Source: Hyphomicrobiaceae bacterium (GTDB lineage: Bacteria; Pseudomonadota; Alphaproteobacteria; Rhizobiales; Hyphomicrobiaceae). From it: a DNA stretch of 64,000 nucleotides. The notes below the pieces were generated by a model, which was not told the origin of the DNA, did not search any database, and worked only from the letters and a program-made list of their open reading frames with translations. The position numbers and the translations under genes are program-made. Where the stretch lies: assembly GCA_020638035.1 (NCBI GenBank), contig JACKJI010000003.1, forward strand, positions 253,794 through 317,793, read 5' to 3'. Positions 26,545-35,652 of this stretch are shown piece after piece. The stretch's first letter is position 1, and each line of letters starts with the position of its first letter.

Positions 26545-26976
26545 ATGGTCTCATTTCGCAGTCTGGCTGCCGCATGCCTTGCCAGCGTCTGTCTGGCGGC
26601 AACGGTCGCCAAGGTGCAGGCGCATGGCGATGTCCAGCCGCAACCAGTCGACACCACCGGGCTCGAGCAGCTCGGCGAGGCTTGGCGCGAGAAGAACCCC
26701 TACAGCGGCAACGAGCTGGCCATCAAGATCGGTTCATCGGGCTACAATCAGAACTGCGCGCGCTGCCATGGCCTTGAGGTGATCTCCGGTGGTTTGGCAC
26801 CCGATCTGCGCTACCTGGAGAAGGGCGAGACGGGCGACGAGTGGTTCATGGAGCGCATCCGCAGGGGTGCCACCATCAACGGCGTGACCAAGATGCCTGC
26901 GTTCGAGGGAGTGCTCAGCCAGGAGGCCATGTGGGCGATCCGCGCCTATATTGAGTTCAAGCACGACGACAGCTGA
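26545..26976 (+). CDS. pedF: Cytochrome c-550, PedF/XoxG type (electron acceptor of PQQ alcohol dehydrogenase)
   Basis: 143 residues: signal peptide to QAHGDV (about 26), then a single class I c-type haem motif CARCH (C71, C74, H75) with probable axial Met in KMPAF (M117). The mature start HGDVQPQPVDTTGLEQLGE and NQNCARCHGLEVISGG are characteristic of PedF. It would accept electrons from the PQQ alcohol dehydrogenase in the periplasm and pass them to an oxidase. The ATG at 26545 has a good GGAG; the frame is open upstream but without similarity. First of a five-gene plus-strand series. Confidence 0.88.
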   Translation: MVSFRSLAAACLASVCLAATVAKVQAHGDVQPQPVDTTGLEQLGEAWREKNPYSGNELAIKIGSSGYNQNCARCHGLEVISGGLAPDLRYLEKGETGDEWFMERIRRGATINGVTKMPAFEGVLSQEAMWAIRAYIEFKHDDS

Positions 26977-26988
26977 GCAGGGCGGCGC

Positions 26989-27906
26989 GTGTCAACCAAG
27001 CGCAAGCACGGGTCCCCCGGCACGCGTCACTTGCGGGCGAGGCTCTTCATGGGCCTCGCTCCCGCTGTTTCTTGCCTCTCGTTCCTTGTGCTTTCCGTAA
27101 TCCTTGGCTCCAGCTCTGTTGGGGCCCGTCCGCTTGACGATGTCACTGCGAGCGGTGTCCTGCGGGTCATCGTTTATGATGACTTCGCTCCCTTTTCCTG
27201 GACGGCACCTGACGGCAGCGTAATGGGCATCGACGCCGATATTGCGCGTGCGATTGCTGCCCGCATGAAGCTGCAACCCGACATCATCGCGCGCATCGCA
27301 GGCGAGGAGGTCGACGACGATCTGCGCTCCAACATCTGGCAGGGCCCGCGCACGGGCGGCCACGTCGGTGACGTCATGATGCACGTACCGATGGAAAAGC
27401 AGTTCATCGCCCGCAATACGCTCGTTGGCATCTCTAATGCCTACCATCACGAAAAGGTCGTGCTGGCCGTGCATCCCGACATGGTCGATCCGGCGGCGGG
27501 CTTGTCTGCGTTCCGCAACGCGAAAATCGCCGTTCAATTCGCAACGGCCGCGCACTACTTCATCATGTTCGCCGACGACGAGGCCTACAAGACCAGCGTC
27601 AATCCGTTCCGCAAGATCGATGCCGCCGTCGCCAGCTTTCTTGCGCGAGAAAATGCCGGTGTGCTGGGCCCACGCTCCGAGATCGAGGCGCTGCTGGGCG
27701 ACAAGCGTTCGAGTGTGCGCATCGTCGAGCCGCAGTTCGATACGGATCTGCGCATGGCCTGGACCATCGGCACCGCAATCAAGCATGATAGCCGCGATAC
27801 CGGATATGCGGTTGGCAAGGCCTTGCAGGAGCTGGAATCGTCGGGTGAACTCGCTGCCATCTTCAAGAGCTACGGCGTGACGCGTGTTGCACCGCCGGTG
27901 CCGTGA
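26989..27906 (+). CDS. Quinoprotein dehydrogenase-associated periplasmic binding protein (XoxJ/MxaJ-like)
   Basis: 305 residues if the GTG at 26989 is used; ATG 27049 is an alternative that leaves a simpler signal peptide. The mature part begins LDDVTASGVLRVIVYDDFAPFSW, the start of a type II periplasmic binding fold, and keeps the GIDADIARAIAARM segment. This subgroup accompanies PQQ alcohol dehydrogenases; XoxJ has been proposed to bind and help activate the apo-dehydrogenase rather than a nutrient. No ABC permease or ATPase is adjacent, which supports a chaperone-like role. It follows the cytochrome gene by 12 bp. Confidence 0.85.
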   Translation: MSTKRKHGSPGTRHLRARLFMGLAPAVSCLSFLVLSVILGSSSVGARPLDDVTASGVLRVIVYDDFAPFSWTAPDGSVMGIDADIARAIAARMKLQPDIIARIAGEEVDDDLRSNIWQGPRTGGHVGDVMMHVPMEKQFIARNTLVGISNAYHHEKVVLAVHPDMVDPAAGLSAFRNAKIAVQFATAAHYFIMFADDEAYKTSVNPFRKIDAAVASFLARENAGVLGPRSEIEALLGDKRSSVRIVEPQFDTDLRMAWTIGTAIKHDSRDTGYAVGKALQELESSGELAAIFKSYGVTRVAPPVP

Positions 27907-28043
27907 GCAATCGTATTGGCGCGTGTTGCCGAGCCCGGTGCTGGCCGTGATGTGATATGTTTGCTGGCAATGTCGGGAGCATGTCCGCCGGGGTATGGGC
28001 TGCGCCGAGGTGCACGGCTATTGTGGCGAGCGGAGGAGAGACC

Positions 28044-28916
28044 ATGAATGCCGACCCGCAGGCGAGCGGAGCACGCGCCACGGCCCGGCTGTTTGGAAGG
28101 GTGCGCGCGCTCGTCGCCGCTCTCTCAGCCTTGCTGCTCGGTGCCATGCCCGCCTCCGCCGCGCCCGGAGATGATCCGCTCCGCTCGATCATGTGGACCG
28201 AGATGAAGGCGCAGTTCTTCGCAGACGAGCCCGTCGTCTTCGACGAGCGTGTCAAGGTCCAGGTGCCCCGCGTGGTGGAAGACCAGGCACAGGTGCCCAT
28301 CACGGCCGATGCCCGCGCGCTCGACGGCGTGAAGAAGCTCGTTGTCTTTGCCGATCTCAACCCGATCCAGCATGTGGCGACCCTCGACGTCATGAAGGCA
28401 TCTCCCTTCATCGCCCTGCGCATGAAGGTCGAGCAGGCGACGCCTGTGCGTGCCGCGGCACAGACCGCCGATGGTGTTTGGCATATCGGCAGCGTTTTCC
28501 TCGATGCCGCGGGCGGCGGCTGCTCCGCTCCAGCCATGGCGCGCAAGGACGCCGACTGGTCGCAGACCCTTGGTCATGCGCAAGGCAAGCTCTATCGTGA
28601 ACTCGACGGCTCGGTACGCGTACGCTTCCGCGTCCGTCACCCTATGGATACGGGCCTCGCGCGTGACAACACACCGTCATTCTTCATCGAGAAGCTCGAC
28701 CTGCGTTCCGAGCAGGGTGAACAGCTCGCCACGTTGGATCTGCGCGAACCGGTGAGCGAGGACCCAACTCTCACCGTGCTGGTACGGATGCCGCTGAACG
28801 ATTCCGTATTGACGATTTTGGGGCGTGACAACCAGGGCGAGGAATATCGCTCGATCATTCCCGCAAGCTGGCGCCAGAGCGCGACAAGCGACCCGCCGGC
28901 GCGAAACGCCGAGTAA
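28044..28916 (+). CDS. Quinoprotein dehydrogenase-associated SoxYZ-like carrier protein
   Basis: 290 residues. After a signal peptide (about 20-42, ASAAPGD) there is a SoxY-like domain with the carrier-type segment DAAGGGCSAPAMARK, including the single conserved Cys, and then a SoxZ-like beta-sandwich (VRFRVRHPMDTGLARD). In the Sox system such a Cys carries sulfur adducts; in PQQ clusters the role is unknown. ATG 28044 follows a strong GGAGGAGAG; the frame upstream of it is non-coding. Its stop lies 4 bp before the next start, indicating one operon. Confidence 0.88.
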   Translation: MNADPQASGARATARLFGRVRALVAALSALLLGAMPASAAPGDDPLRSIMWTEMKAQFFADEPVVFDERVKVQVPRVVEDQAQVPITADARALDGVKKLVVFADLNPIQHVATLDVMKASPFIALRMKVEQATPVRAAAQTADGVWHIGSVFLDAAGGGCSAPAMARKDADWSQTLGHAQGKLYRELDGSVRVRFRVRHPMDTGLARDNTPSFFIEKLDLRSEQGEQLATLDLREPVSEDPTLTVLVRMPLNDSVLTILGRDNQGEEYRSIIPASWRQSATSDPPARNAE

Positions 28917-28920
28917 GGCC

Positions 28921-29949
28921 GTGCCCGTGACCATCGATAAACCCGGCCATTCTTTCTCCGACGCAACCGGCTCGCCTGAAGCCTTGTCGCGCCGCGCCGC
29001 CCTGCAACGGCTCGCGCGCATCGCCGCGCTGCCGATGATCGCTGCGGCTTTCGACATCTCCCATGCGGCGCCGCTCACCTATGATCTGAAGCCGGTCGGG
29101 ATCGGCGAAGGCGTCTGGGTCCTCTACGGCGTGCCCGAGCCGATCGAGCGCTCCAACGGCGGCGCAATCGCGAACATCACGATCTTCGACACGCGCGATG
29201 GCGCGGTCATCGTCGATACCGGTCCATCGAAACGCTATGGCGTGGCATTGCAGGCGCTCGCCCGCGAGTTGACCGGCAAGTCCGTCGTGCGCGTCTATCT
29301 CACCCACTTCCATCCTGACCACGTGTTCGGCAATCAGGGCTTCGAGGCAGCAGCGATCGCCGCTCCGCAAGGCGTCATCGACGGGCTTACGTCTCTCGGC
29401 GAGGACTTTGCGTCGGCCATGTACCATGCCGCAGGTGATTGGATGCGCGGCACCCAACTCATGCTGCCAGGCAAGGTCGTCGCCGATGGAGTCGAGGAGA
29501 TCGGCGGTCGCCGTTTCGCACTTCATGCGTTGTCCGGCCATACGCCGTCCGACCTGGCGATCCTCGAGGAGGTGTCGGGCGTGCTCGTTGCCGGCGACCT
29601 CGTTTTCCTCGATCGCGCGCCCACCACGCCACATGCCGACCTGGAGCTTTGGCGCGCGAGTCTCGATCGGCTAGGTGCCATCAAGGCGGCCCACGTCGTT
29701 CCGGGCCATGGCCCCGTGGAAGGAGCGCCGCGTGGCCTCGAGCAGACGCGCGACTGGCTCGGGATGGTCGAGGAAAAGATCCGCGCGGCATTCGAGCGTG
29801 GCTTGACGATCAACGAGGCGATGCAGGAGCCATTGCCCGAATGGGTCGGGAAAATTGCACTCGCACGCTACGAGTACGAGCGCTCGGTCATGCATTTCTT
29901 TCCCAGGCTGGAAGCCGGCCAGTGGCCGCGCGTCGATAGCAAGAACTAG
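28921..29949 (+). CDS. Quinoprotein relay system zinc metallohydrolase (SoxH-like, Tat-exported)
   Basis: 342 residues of metallo-beta-lactamase fold. Zinc ligands appear in THFHPDH (H129, H131, D133, H134), SGHTPSD and VPGHGPV. The N-terminus has an SRRAALQRLARIAALPMIAAA stretch that looks like a twin-arginine signal, so the enzyme may fold with its metal before export. The GTG at 28921 fits the 4-bp spacing from the preceding stop. The family is found beside the SoxYZ-like carrier in PQQ alcohol dehydrogenase clusters; the substrate is unknown. Confidence 0.87.
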   Translation: MPVTIDKPGHSFSDATGSPEALSRRAALQRLARIAALPMIAAAFDISHAAPLTYDLKPVGIGEGVWVLYGVPEPIERSNGGAIANITIFDTRDGAVIVDTGPSKRYGVALQALARELTGKSVVRVYLTHFHPDHVFGNQGFEAAAIAAPQGVIDGLTSLGEDFASAMYHAAGDWMRGTQLMLPGKVVADGVEEIGGRRFALHALSGHTPSDLAILEEVSGVLVAGDLVFLDRAPTTPHADLELWRASLDRLGAIKAAHVVPGHGPVEGAPRGLEQTRDWLGMVEEKIRAAFERGLTINEAMQEPLPEWVGKIALARYEYERSVMHFFPRLEAGQWPRVDSKN

Positions 29950-30272
29950 CGACGGCACGCGCCGGCGTCGTATGCGCAGTCAGCGGCATTCACCATGTGC
30001 CGGTCAATCGTGCGCGGCTTGTTGGATCGACAGCAGGCCTCCATTCGCATCACGGATTGCATCTGCGCGTCCCGCATCAAGCGGCGTTCAAGAAGGCGCG
30101 CAACAGCGTGGGTTTTTGCGCGCCAAATCGGCTTTGCCAGCGAGTTTGTACTATTTGGCAATAAGAGGCGGATGCCCCCTGCGATAACGTCGCAGCCGGC
30201 CCGACTTCCATAGCGCCGCACAGAGCCCGCCAAAGGGGAAGCAGCCAGGAAACCAACCAAGGGGAAAGCCCA
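29950..30272. other. Promoter region of the PQQ alcohol dehydrogenase
   Basis: About 320 bp without a gene. It carries the shared motif at 30145-30162 and a good ribosome binding site (AAGGGGAAA) before the dehydrogenase, so that gene probably has its own promoter. Confidence 0.55.
30145..30162. promoter_or_regulatory. Shared upstream motif of the alcohol dehydrogenase gene
   Basis: TTTGT followed by ACTATTTGGCAAT (30150-30162), the 13-mer also found before the cytochrome gene at 26453-26465. It ends 110 bp before the dehydrogenase start. Confidence 0.45.
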
Positions 30273-32039
30273 ATGAAGACCTGGAAATGGTTTGCGACGG
30301 CGAGCGCGCTCGCGCTTTCGCTGACGGTGGCACAGCCATCGCTCGCTGATGTCTCGATCGACGACATCGTCAAGGATGCCGAGACGACGGGCGACGTCGT
30401 CTCCAACGGTCTTGGCCCGCAGGGGCAGCGCTACAGTGCATTGAAGACCGTCAACACCGGCAACGTCGCAGGTCTTGTTCCTGCCTGGGCGATGTCGCTC
30501 GGCGGCGAGAAGATGCGCGGCCAGGAGACCCAGCCGCTCGTCAAGGACGGCGTGATGTACATCACCGGATCCTACAGCCGCGCCTGGGCGATCGACACCA
30601 AGACCGGCCGTGAGATCTGGCAGTACGATGCCCGCCTGCCGGAAGGCATTCTGCCGTGCTGTGACGTCATCAATCGCGGCGGCGCGCTCATCAAGGACAA
30701 GTTCATCTTCGGCACACTCGACGCCAAGCTGGTCGCGCTCGACGCGAAGACCGGAAAGGTCGTGTGGACGAAGAAGATCGACGACTTCAAGGCCGGTTAC
30801 TCCTACACCGCCGCGCCGCTCGTCGTTCCTTCCGAGAAGCATGGACCACTCATCGTGACGGGCGTGTCGGGAGGCGAGTTCGGTATCGTCGGGCGGATCG
30901 AGGCGCGCAAGGCCGATGACGGTGAACTCGTCTGGTCGCGGCCGACCATCGAAGGCCACATGGGCACTCTGAACGGCAAAGAGTCGACCATGACAGGCAA
31001 GAAGAATGCGACCTGGCCGGGCGATCTGTGGCAGACGGGCGGCGGCGCCACCTGGCTCGGCGGCACCTATGATCCCGAGACCAAGCTGATCTTCATGGGC
31101 ACCGGTAACCCGGCTCCGTGGAACAGCCACATGCGCCCCGGCGATAACCTCTATTCGTGCTCGCGCCTCGCCCTTGACCCGGAAACCGGCGAGATCAAGT
31201 GGCACTTCCAGACGACGCCCAACGACGGCTGGGACTTCGACGGTGTCAACGAGGTCGTCTCGTTCGACCTCAACGGCACGAAGGCTGCCGCCACGGCCGA
31301 CCGCAACGGGTACTTCTATGTGCTCAATCGCGAGAACGGCAAGTTCATCGGCGGCTACCCGTTCGTGAAGAACATCTCGTGGGCGAAGGGCCTCGACAAG
31401 GATGGCCGCCCGATCTACGTGCCTGAGAACCGCCCGGGCAACCCGACCAAGTCGAAGGACGGCAAGAAGGGCGATTCGATCTTCGCTGTGCCGAGCTTCC
31501 TCGGCGGCAAGAACTGGATGCCCATCGCCTATTCCAAGGACACCAAGCTGTTCTACATCCCCTCCAACGAGTGGGGCATGGACCTGTGGAACGAGCCGGT
31601 GACCTACAAGAAGGGCGCGGCTTATCTTGGCGCGGGCTTTACCATCAAGCCGATCTTTGACGACCACATCGGTTCGCTGAAGGCGATGGACCCGGCAACG
31701 GGCGAAGTGAAGTGGGAGTACAAGAACAGAGCGCCGCTGTGGGGCGGCATTCTCACCACCGGCGGCGGTCTCGTCTTCTTCGGCACGCCCGAGGGTGACC
31801 TCAAGGCCATGGACGCAGCGAGTGGCAAGGAGCTGTGGGCCTTCAACACCGGTTCCGGCATTGTCGGATCACCTGTCACCTGGGAGCAGGACGGCGAGCA
31901 GTTCATCTCCGTCGTGTCCGGCTGGGGTGGTGCTGTTCCGCTGTGGGGTGGCGAGGTCGCCAAGACCGTCGCTCACTTGAACCAGGGTGGCATGGTGTGG
32001 ACCTTCAAGCTGCCCAAGCAGACGGCCCAGAAGAACTGA
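30273..32039 (+). CDS. Lanthanide-type PQQ-dependent alcohol dehydrogenase (ExaF/PedH family)
   Basis: 588 residues: signal peptide (cleaved near SLADV), then an eight-bladed tryptophan-docking propeller. The vicinal disulfide that stacks on PQQ is LPCCDV (C129-C130). The active-site segment GWDFDGVNE has catalytic D321 and D323 two residues on; the second Asp is the hallmark of lanthanide-using enzymes (Ca enzymes have Ala or Ser). Overall wording (GDVVSNGLGPQGQRYS, FLGGKNWMPIAYS, GGAVPLWGG) follows ethanol dehydrogenases such as ExaA/PedE/PedH rather than the XoxF methanol dehydrogenases, so ethanol or other short alcohols are the likely substrates, with methanol possible. Periplasmic; electrons go to the PedF-type cytochrome. 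Confidence 0.9.
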   Translation: MKTWKWFATASALALSLTVAQPSLADVSIDDIVKDAETTGDVVSNGLGPQGQRYSALKTVNTGNVAGLVPAWAMSLGGEKMRGQETQPLVKDGVMYITGSYSRAWAIDTKTGREIWQYDARLPEGILPCCDVINRGGALIKDKFIFGTLDAKLVALDAKTGKVVWTKKIDDFKAGYSYTAAPLVVPSEKHGPLIVTGVSGGEFGIVGRIEARKADDGELVWSRPTIEGHMGTLNGKESTMTGKKNATWPGDLWQTGGGATWLGGTYDPETKLIFMGTGNPAPWNSHMRPGDNLYSCSRLALDPETGEIKWHFQTTPNDGWDFDGVNEVVSFDLNGTKAAATADRNGYFYVLNRENGKFIGGYPFVKNISWAKGLDKDGRPIYVPENRPGNPTKSKDGKKGDSIFAVPSFLGGKNWMPIAYSKDTKLFYIPSNEWGMDLWNEPVTYKKGAAYLGAGFTIKPIFDDHIGSLKAMDPATGEVKWEYKNRAPLWGGILTTGGGLVFFGTPEGDLKAMDAASGKELWAFNTGSGIVGSPVTWEQDGEQFISVVSGWGGAVPLWGGEVAKTVAHLNQGGMVWTFKLPKQTAQKN

Positions 32040-32080
32040 TCGCCAGAGCGGCGCACGTCGCCGCCGTCGATCGAGGGGGT

Positions 32081-32114
32081 GGGGCGGGCAGGGCAACCTG
32101 CTCGCCCCTTTTTT
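32081..32114 (+). terminator. Strong rho-independent terminator after the alcohol dehydrogenase
   Basis: GGGGCGGGCAGG (32081-32092) pairs with CCTGCTCGCCCC (32097-32108, one G-T pair), followed by six T (32109-32114). It isolates the dehydrogenase transcript from the response-regulator gene. Confidence 0.9.
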
Positions 32115-32197
32115 CGTCCATGCCGATATTCTGTTGGCTATAGCTTGTCGCGCGCACTTGCCAGTGCGGACGCGGTTTGGAAAAGTGCGAGGAAACA

Positions 32198-32911
32198 ATG
32201 GAAGTGGGTGAACATATCCACTCTGTCGCCTGGGAGGCGGACGCCGTGCCGGCAAATTTTCTCGTCGTCGACGATCACCCCTTGTTTCTCGAAGCGCTGC
32301 GCTTGTCGCTTGGCTCGGCCTTTCCTGATGCCGAGGTGACTGAGGCAACGTCGATCGCTGATGCACGTCAGGCGATCAGCGAAAAGGGCTCGTTCGATCT
32401 TGTGCTGCTCGACCTGTCGATGCCCGGTACATCGGGGTTCGATGGTCTCTTGGAACTGCGCACCGTCTATCCCAAGCTGCCCGTCGTCATCTGTTCCGCA
32501 CTCGAGGACCCGCGCATCATCCACGAGGCTTTGAGCTATGGGGCCTTAGGCTTTATCTCCAAGTCTGTACGTCGCGCAGAGTTGGCGTCAGCCATTGAGG
32601 AGGTGATGTCGGGCAACGTCTATCTGCCGACGAGCTACAAGCCACCGGCCGCCGTTGTCCCGGGCTCTGATCTGGCGCAGAAGCTAGCGTCCCTGACACC
32701 GCAGCAGTTGCGCGTCCTCAAGATGCTGCGCCAGGGCATGCTCAACAAGCAGATCGCCTATGAGTTGAACGTCGGCGAGACGACGGTCAAAGCGCATGTC
32801 TCCGAGATTTTGCGCAAGCTCAACGTCGCCTCTCGTACACAAGCCGTGATCGAGGTTTCGAAGATCGATTTCGAAAGCATCCTGGCGGCTGCCGACGAAG
32901 ACAAGCCTTGA
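32198..32911 (+). CDS. NarL/FixJ (LuxR-type) response regulator
   Basis: 237 residues: receiver domain with acidic pocket VVDDHP and phospho-acceptor D72 (LLDLSMPG), then a LuxR helix-turn-helix (LTPQQLRVLKMLRQGMLNKQIA ... VKAHVSEILRKLNVASRTQA, about 165-225). Regulators of this type (ExaE, PedR1/AgmR) control PQQ alcohol dehydrogenases, so this one probably controls the adjoining cluster; no histidine kinase is adjacent. ATG 32198 has AGGAAA at the right distance; a TTG at 32177 is less likely. Confidence 0.85.
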   Translation: MEVGEHIHSVAWEADAVPANFLVVDDHPLFLEALRLSLGSAFPDAEVTEATSIADARQAISEKGSFDLVLLDLSMPGTSGFDGLLELRTVYPKLPVVICSALEDPRIIHEALSYGALGFISKSVRRAELASAIEEVMSGNVYLPTSYKPPAAVVPGSDLAQKLASLTPQQLRVLKMLRQGMLNKQIAYELNVGETTVKAHVSEILRKLNVASRTQAVIEVSKIDFESILAAADEDKP

Positions 32912-32963
32912 CGGCCGTACCGTCGATGACGAGCAACGCGAGTATGCGAGCCGGCCGCGCCTA

Positions 32964-33926
32964 TCAGCGGTCCGTCGACGATGTCGCGACCTGGGACGCC
33001 CATGATTCCGTCGCCGCCGTAGGTTCTGCCGTCGGCCGCAGGGTCGGAGGCGACTGCACACTGGCCTGTCGAGCCGTTGGTTTTTGCTGTGCATTTGCGA
33101 CAGCCGTCGTCGCCGCTGGCATGTAGGGCTGCGGATCGATGCCGACGATCTTGCGCACCATTTCGGTATCTTCGGCGACCGTCGTTTCCGACAGCACGCG
33201 TCCGCCGACCAGCTTGGCCTCGTCGTACTTGCCCTGCAGACCCAGCACCAGAGCGAGGTTCTTCTGCACCTTGTCCGAGTTGCCCTTGACCGCGGCCTCA
33301 CGCAGGAGGCGCTCGCTGTCTCCCGCGCGCCCATCGAGCGCGTATGCCATGGCCAGGTTGTTCATCACGGACGGATTGCGGTTGGACAGTACGAGTGCGC
33401 GCTCGAACAGGGTGACGGAATCCTTGGCCCTGCCTTCCTTCGCCGCAACCGTGCCGAGCGCCGACACGATGCGCCAGTCGGGCTTCGCCGGGTCGTCGGC
33501 GAAAGCCAGCACCTGTTTGGCGGTCTGCACCTGATCGAGTTCGAGGGCGAGACGGCCATACTCGCTCGCCAGCTCGCGGTTCTGGGCATGGTAGTTGGAG
33601 GTGTGCTGCAAGGCGGCGAGCGCTTCGCGCTTGCGGCCCATCGCCTTCAGGTTGCGGGCGTAGTTGAGCGCATACTCCAGCGTGGTCGGCGACTTGGAGA
33701 ATTTCTCACCCCAGTAGGAGGTGGCTTTCTGCAGTTCGGTCTGCGGGACTTCCGCAACCTCCTGCTGCTCAGCTCCGCTCGGCTTCTCTTTGCCAAACAG
33801 GTCCGCAGTGAGATCCGCACCCGATCCTGCGCATCCGCCGAGGCCGAGTGTCAGAGCGACGGCCGCGCTGAAAGCCGAGCGCCGGAGGAGCATCGCCATG
33901 GCGTTGACGGATACGTGTTGCGACAT
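32964..33926 (-). CDS. TPR-repeat lipoprotein (TadD-like)
   Basis: 320 residues: a lipoprotein signal with lipobox LGGC (C32), then several tetratricopeptide repeats (about 95-240; TTLEYALNYARNLKAMGRKREALAAL-type units), and a low-complexity Ala/Thr/Pro/Gln tail. Such TadD-like proteins support Flp pilus assembly, but no tad genes are nearby, so only a protein-interaction role in the envelope is supported. ATG 33926 has AGGAAA upstream. Convergent with the response regulator. Confidence 0.78.
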   Translation of the reverse strand: MSQHVSVNAMAMLLRRSAFSAAVALTLGLGGCAGSGADLTADLFGKEKPSGAEQQEVAEVPQTELQKATSYWGEKFSKSPTTLEYALNYARNLKAMGRKREALAALQHTSNYHAQNRELASEYGRLALELDQVQTAKQVLAFADDPAKPDWRIVSALGTVAAKEGRAKDSVTLFERALVLSNRNPSVMNNLAMAYALDGRAGDSERLLREAAVKGNSDKVQKNLALVLGLQGKYDEAKLVGGRVLSETTVAEDTEMVRKIVGIDPQPYMPAATTAVANAQQKPTARQASVQSPPTLRPTAEPTAATESWASQVATSSTDR

Positions 33927-34195
33927 TGCGCATTTCCTGTTGGTGGCATTCGCGAGGTGCGAACTGCATGTTGAGTTGACGTCATTTTCCGGGACAGCGG
34001 TCAATAAAGCCTTAAGCTCTGACCGGCGCCCCTTCACGACTTTGAGGGGCTATGCAACCTGACATGCGCATCTCGCCGGGTGGGGCTTAGAGGCGGTGGC
34101 GAGGGATGCTAAGATTGTTGGGCATGCGCCGTATGGCTCTCGCGCCGGCGCATTGAAGCAGAAATTCGCGAGCACAGCCCAAGGAGATGGCGCGC

Positions 34196-35647
34196 ATGGC
34201 ATCAGCAGGCTCAGGTGGGACAGCAGCAGCGCTGCAGGGGGTCTTCACCAGCGCGGGCAGGGAGCCGGCACGTCCGATCCATCTGGTGCGCGCAGGCACA
34301 ACGCCTGCCGAAATCACAGGGCTCGCGCCGACACAGCGCCGCTGGCTGGAGGATTGTGCGAGCGATCCGGGGAGCGCACGCAAGCAGACGCTCATTCCCG
34401 CACCGGATGGTAGCCTGTCAGGTCTCGTGCTCGGCATCGGCAACGGCAATTCCGGCGATCCCTGCGGCCCTTCCGAGCTTCTGCTTGGCCAGGTCGCATC
34501 TTCCGCACCACCTGGCACCTATGCGCTTGCCGAAGGTGATCATGATCCGACACTCGCCGCCACCGCCTGGGGACTGGGTGCCTACCGCTTCCGCCGCTAC
34601 AAGACACAGCCCGCGCGCAACGGTGAGACCCGTTTGGTGCTACCCGACGCTGCGGATGCGCGAGCCGTCACGGATATTGTCGAGGGAGTCTGGCTCGGAC
34701 GCGATCTCATCAATACGCCGGCCTCCGATCTGGGCCCGGCCGAATTGGAGGTGGCATCCCGGGCCCTTGCCGACCGGCACGGTGCGATGTGCTCGGTCAT
34801 CGTCGGTGAGGAACTGCTCGCGCGCAATTTCCCGATGATCCACGCCGTAGGTCGCGCCAGCGTGCGCGCCCCCCGCCTTATCGACATCACATGGCAACGG
34901 CCCGGCGGTCGCGCTGATGCGCCACGTGTCACCCTCGTCGGCAAGGGGATCTGCTTTGATACCGGCGGTCTCGACATCAAGCCGGCGAGCAACATGCTGC
35001 TGATGAAGAAGGACATGGGCGGAGCGGCGACGGCGCTCGCCCTCGCTCATATGGTCATGGCGCAAGGTCTCGACGTGCGCTTGCGGGTGCTTATTCCTGC
35101 GGCCGAGAACTCCATTGACGGCAATGCCTTCCGCCCGAGCGACGTGATCATGAGTCGGGCCGGCCAGAGCGTCGAGGTCGGCAACACCGACGCGGAAGGG
35201 CGGCTTGTGTTGGCGGACGCCTTGTCGCTGGCCGACGAAGAAAAGCCCGATCTGCTCCTTTCGCTCGCCACGCTGACAGGCGCCTGCCGCGTAGCGCTTG
35301 GCCCAGATCTCCCCGGTCTCTTCACGTCCGACGATGCACTTGCTTCCGAACTCATCGCGGCGGGGCTTGCGGTCGGCGATCCGATGTGGCGCCTGCCGCT
35401 GTGGACCGGATACGATCGCAATCTCGACAGCGAGGTTGCCGATCTCAACAATGTCTCGGACGGTCCGTTCGCCGGCGCCATTACGGCTGCGTTGTTCTTG
35501 CGGCGCTTTGTCAGGAACGCAGCGAGCTTTGCACACATCGATTTGTTCGGTTGGCGTCCGTCTGCGCGTCCGCTCGGACCCAAAGGTGGCGAACCGCAGA
35601 CCGCCCGTGCCATTTTCCGGGTTCTCAACGGTTGGCATGGAGTTTGA
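34196..35647 (+). CDS. Leucyl aminopeptidase (M17 family)
   Basis: About 483 residues. The M17 signature NTDAEGRLVLADAL and metal site segment VGKGICFDTGGLDIKP are both intact, with the two-zinc ligands Lys, Asp, Asp, Asp, Glu in place. It removes N-terminal residues from peptides in the cytoplasm. I prefer ATG 34196, which is 9 bp from GGAG; ATG 34187 directly abuts the Shine-Dalgarno. It is 5 bp from the following NlpC/P60 gene, a common alphaproteobacterial pair. Confidence 0.9.
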   Translation: MASAGSGGTAAALQGVFTSAGREPARPIHLVRAGTTPAEITGLAPTQRRWLEDCASDPGSARKQTLIPAPDGSLSGLVLGIGNGNSGDPCGPSELLLGQVASSAPPGTYALAEGDHDPTLAATAWGLGAYRFRRYKTQPARNGETRLVLPDAADARAVTDIVEGVWLGRDLINTPASDLGPAELEVASRALADRHGAMCSVIVGEELLARNFPMIHAVGRASVRAPRLIDITWQRPGGRADAPRVTLVGKGICFDTGGLDIKPASNMLLMKKDMGGAATALALAHMVMAQGLDVRLRVLIPAAENSIDGNAFRPSDVIMSRAGQSVEVGNTDAEGRLVLADALSLADEEKPDLLLSLATLTGACRVALGPDLPGLFTSDDALASELIAAGLAVGDPMWRLPLWTGYDRNLDSEVADLNNVSDGPFAGAITAALFLRRFVRNAASFAHIDLFGWRPSARPLGPKGGEPQTARAIFRVLNGWHGV

Positions 35648-35652
35648 TCCGT

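Noticed and set aside
29946..31667. 573-codon minus-strand frame opposite the alcohol dehydrogenase
   Set aside because: Codon-bias shadow of a strongly conserved gene.
30273..32039. Assignment as XoxF methanol dehydrogenase
   Set aside because: Has the lanthanide Asp, but the N-terminal and C-terminal wording match ExaA/PedE/PedH ethanol-type enzymes and the linked cytochrome is PedF-like.
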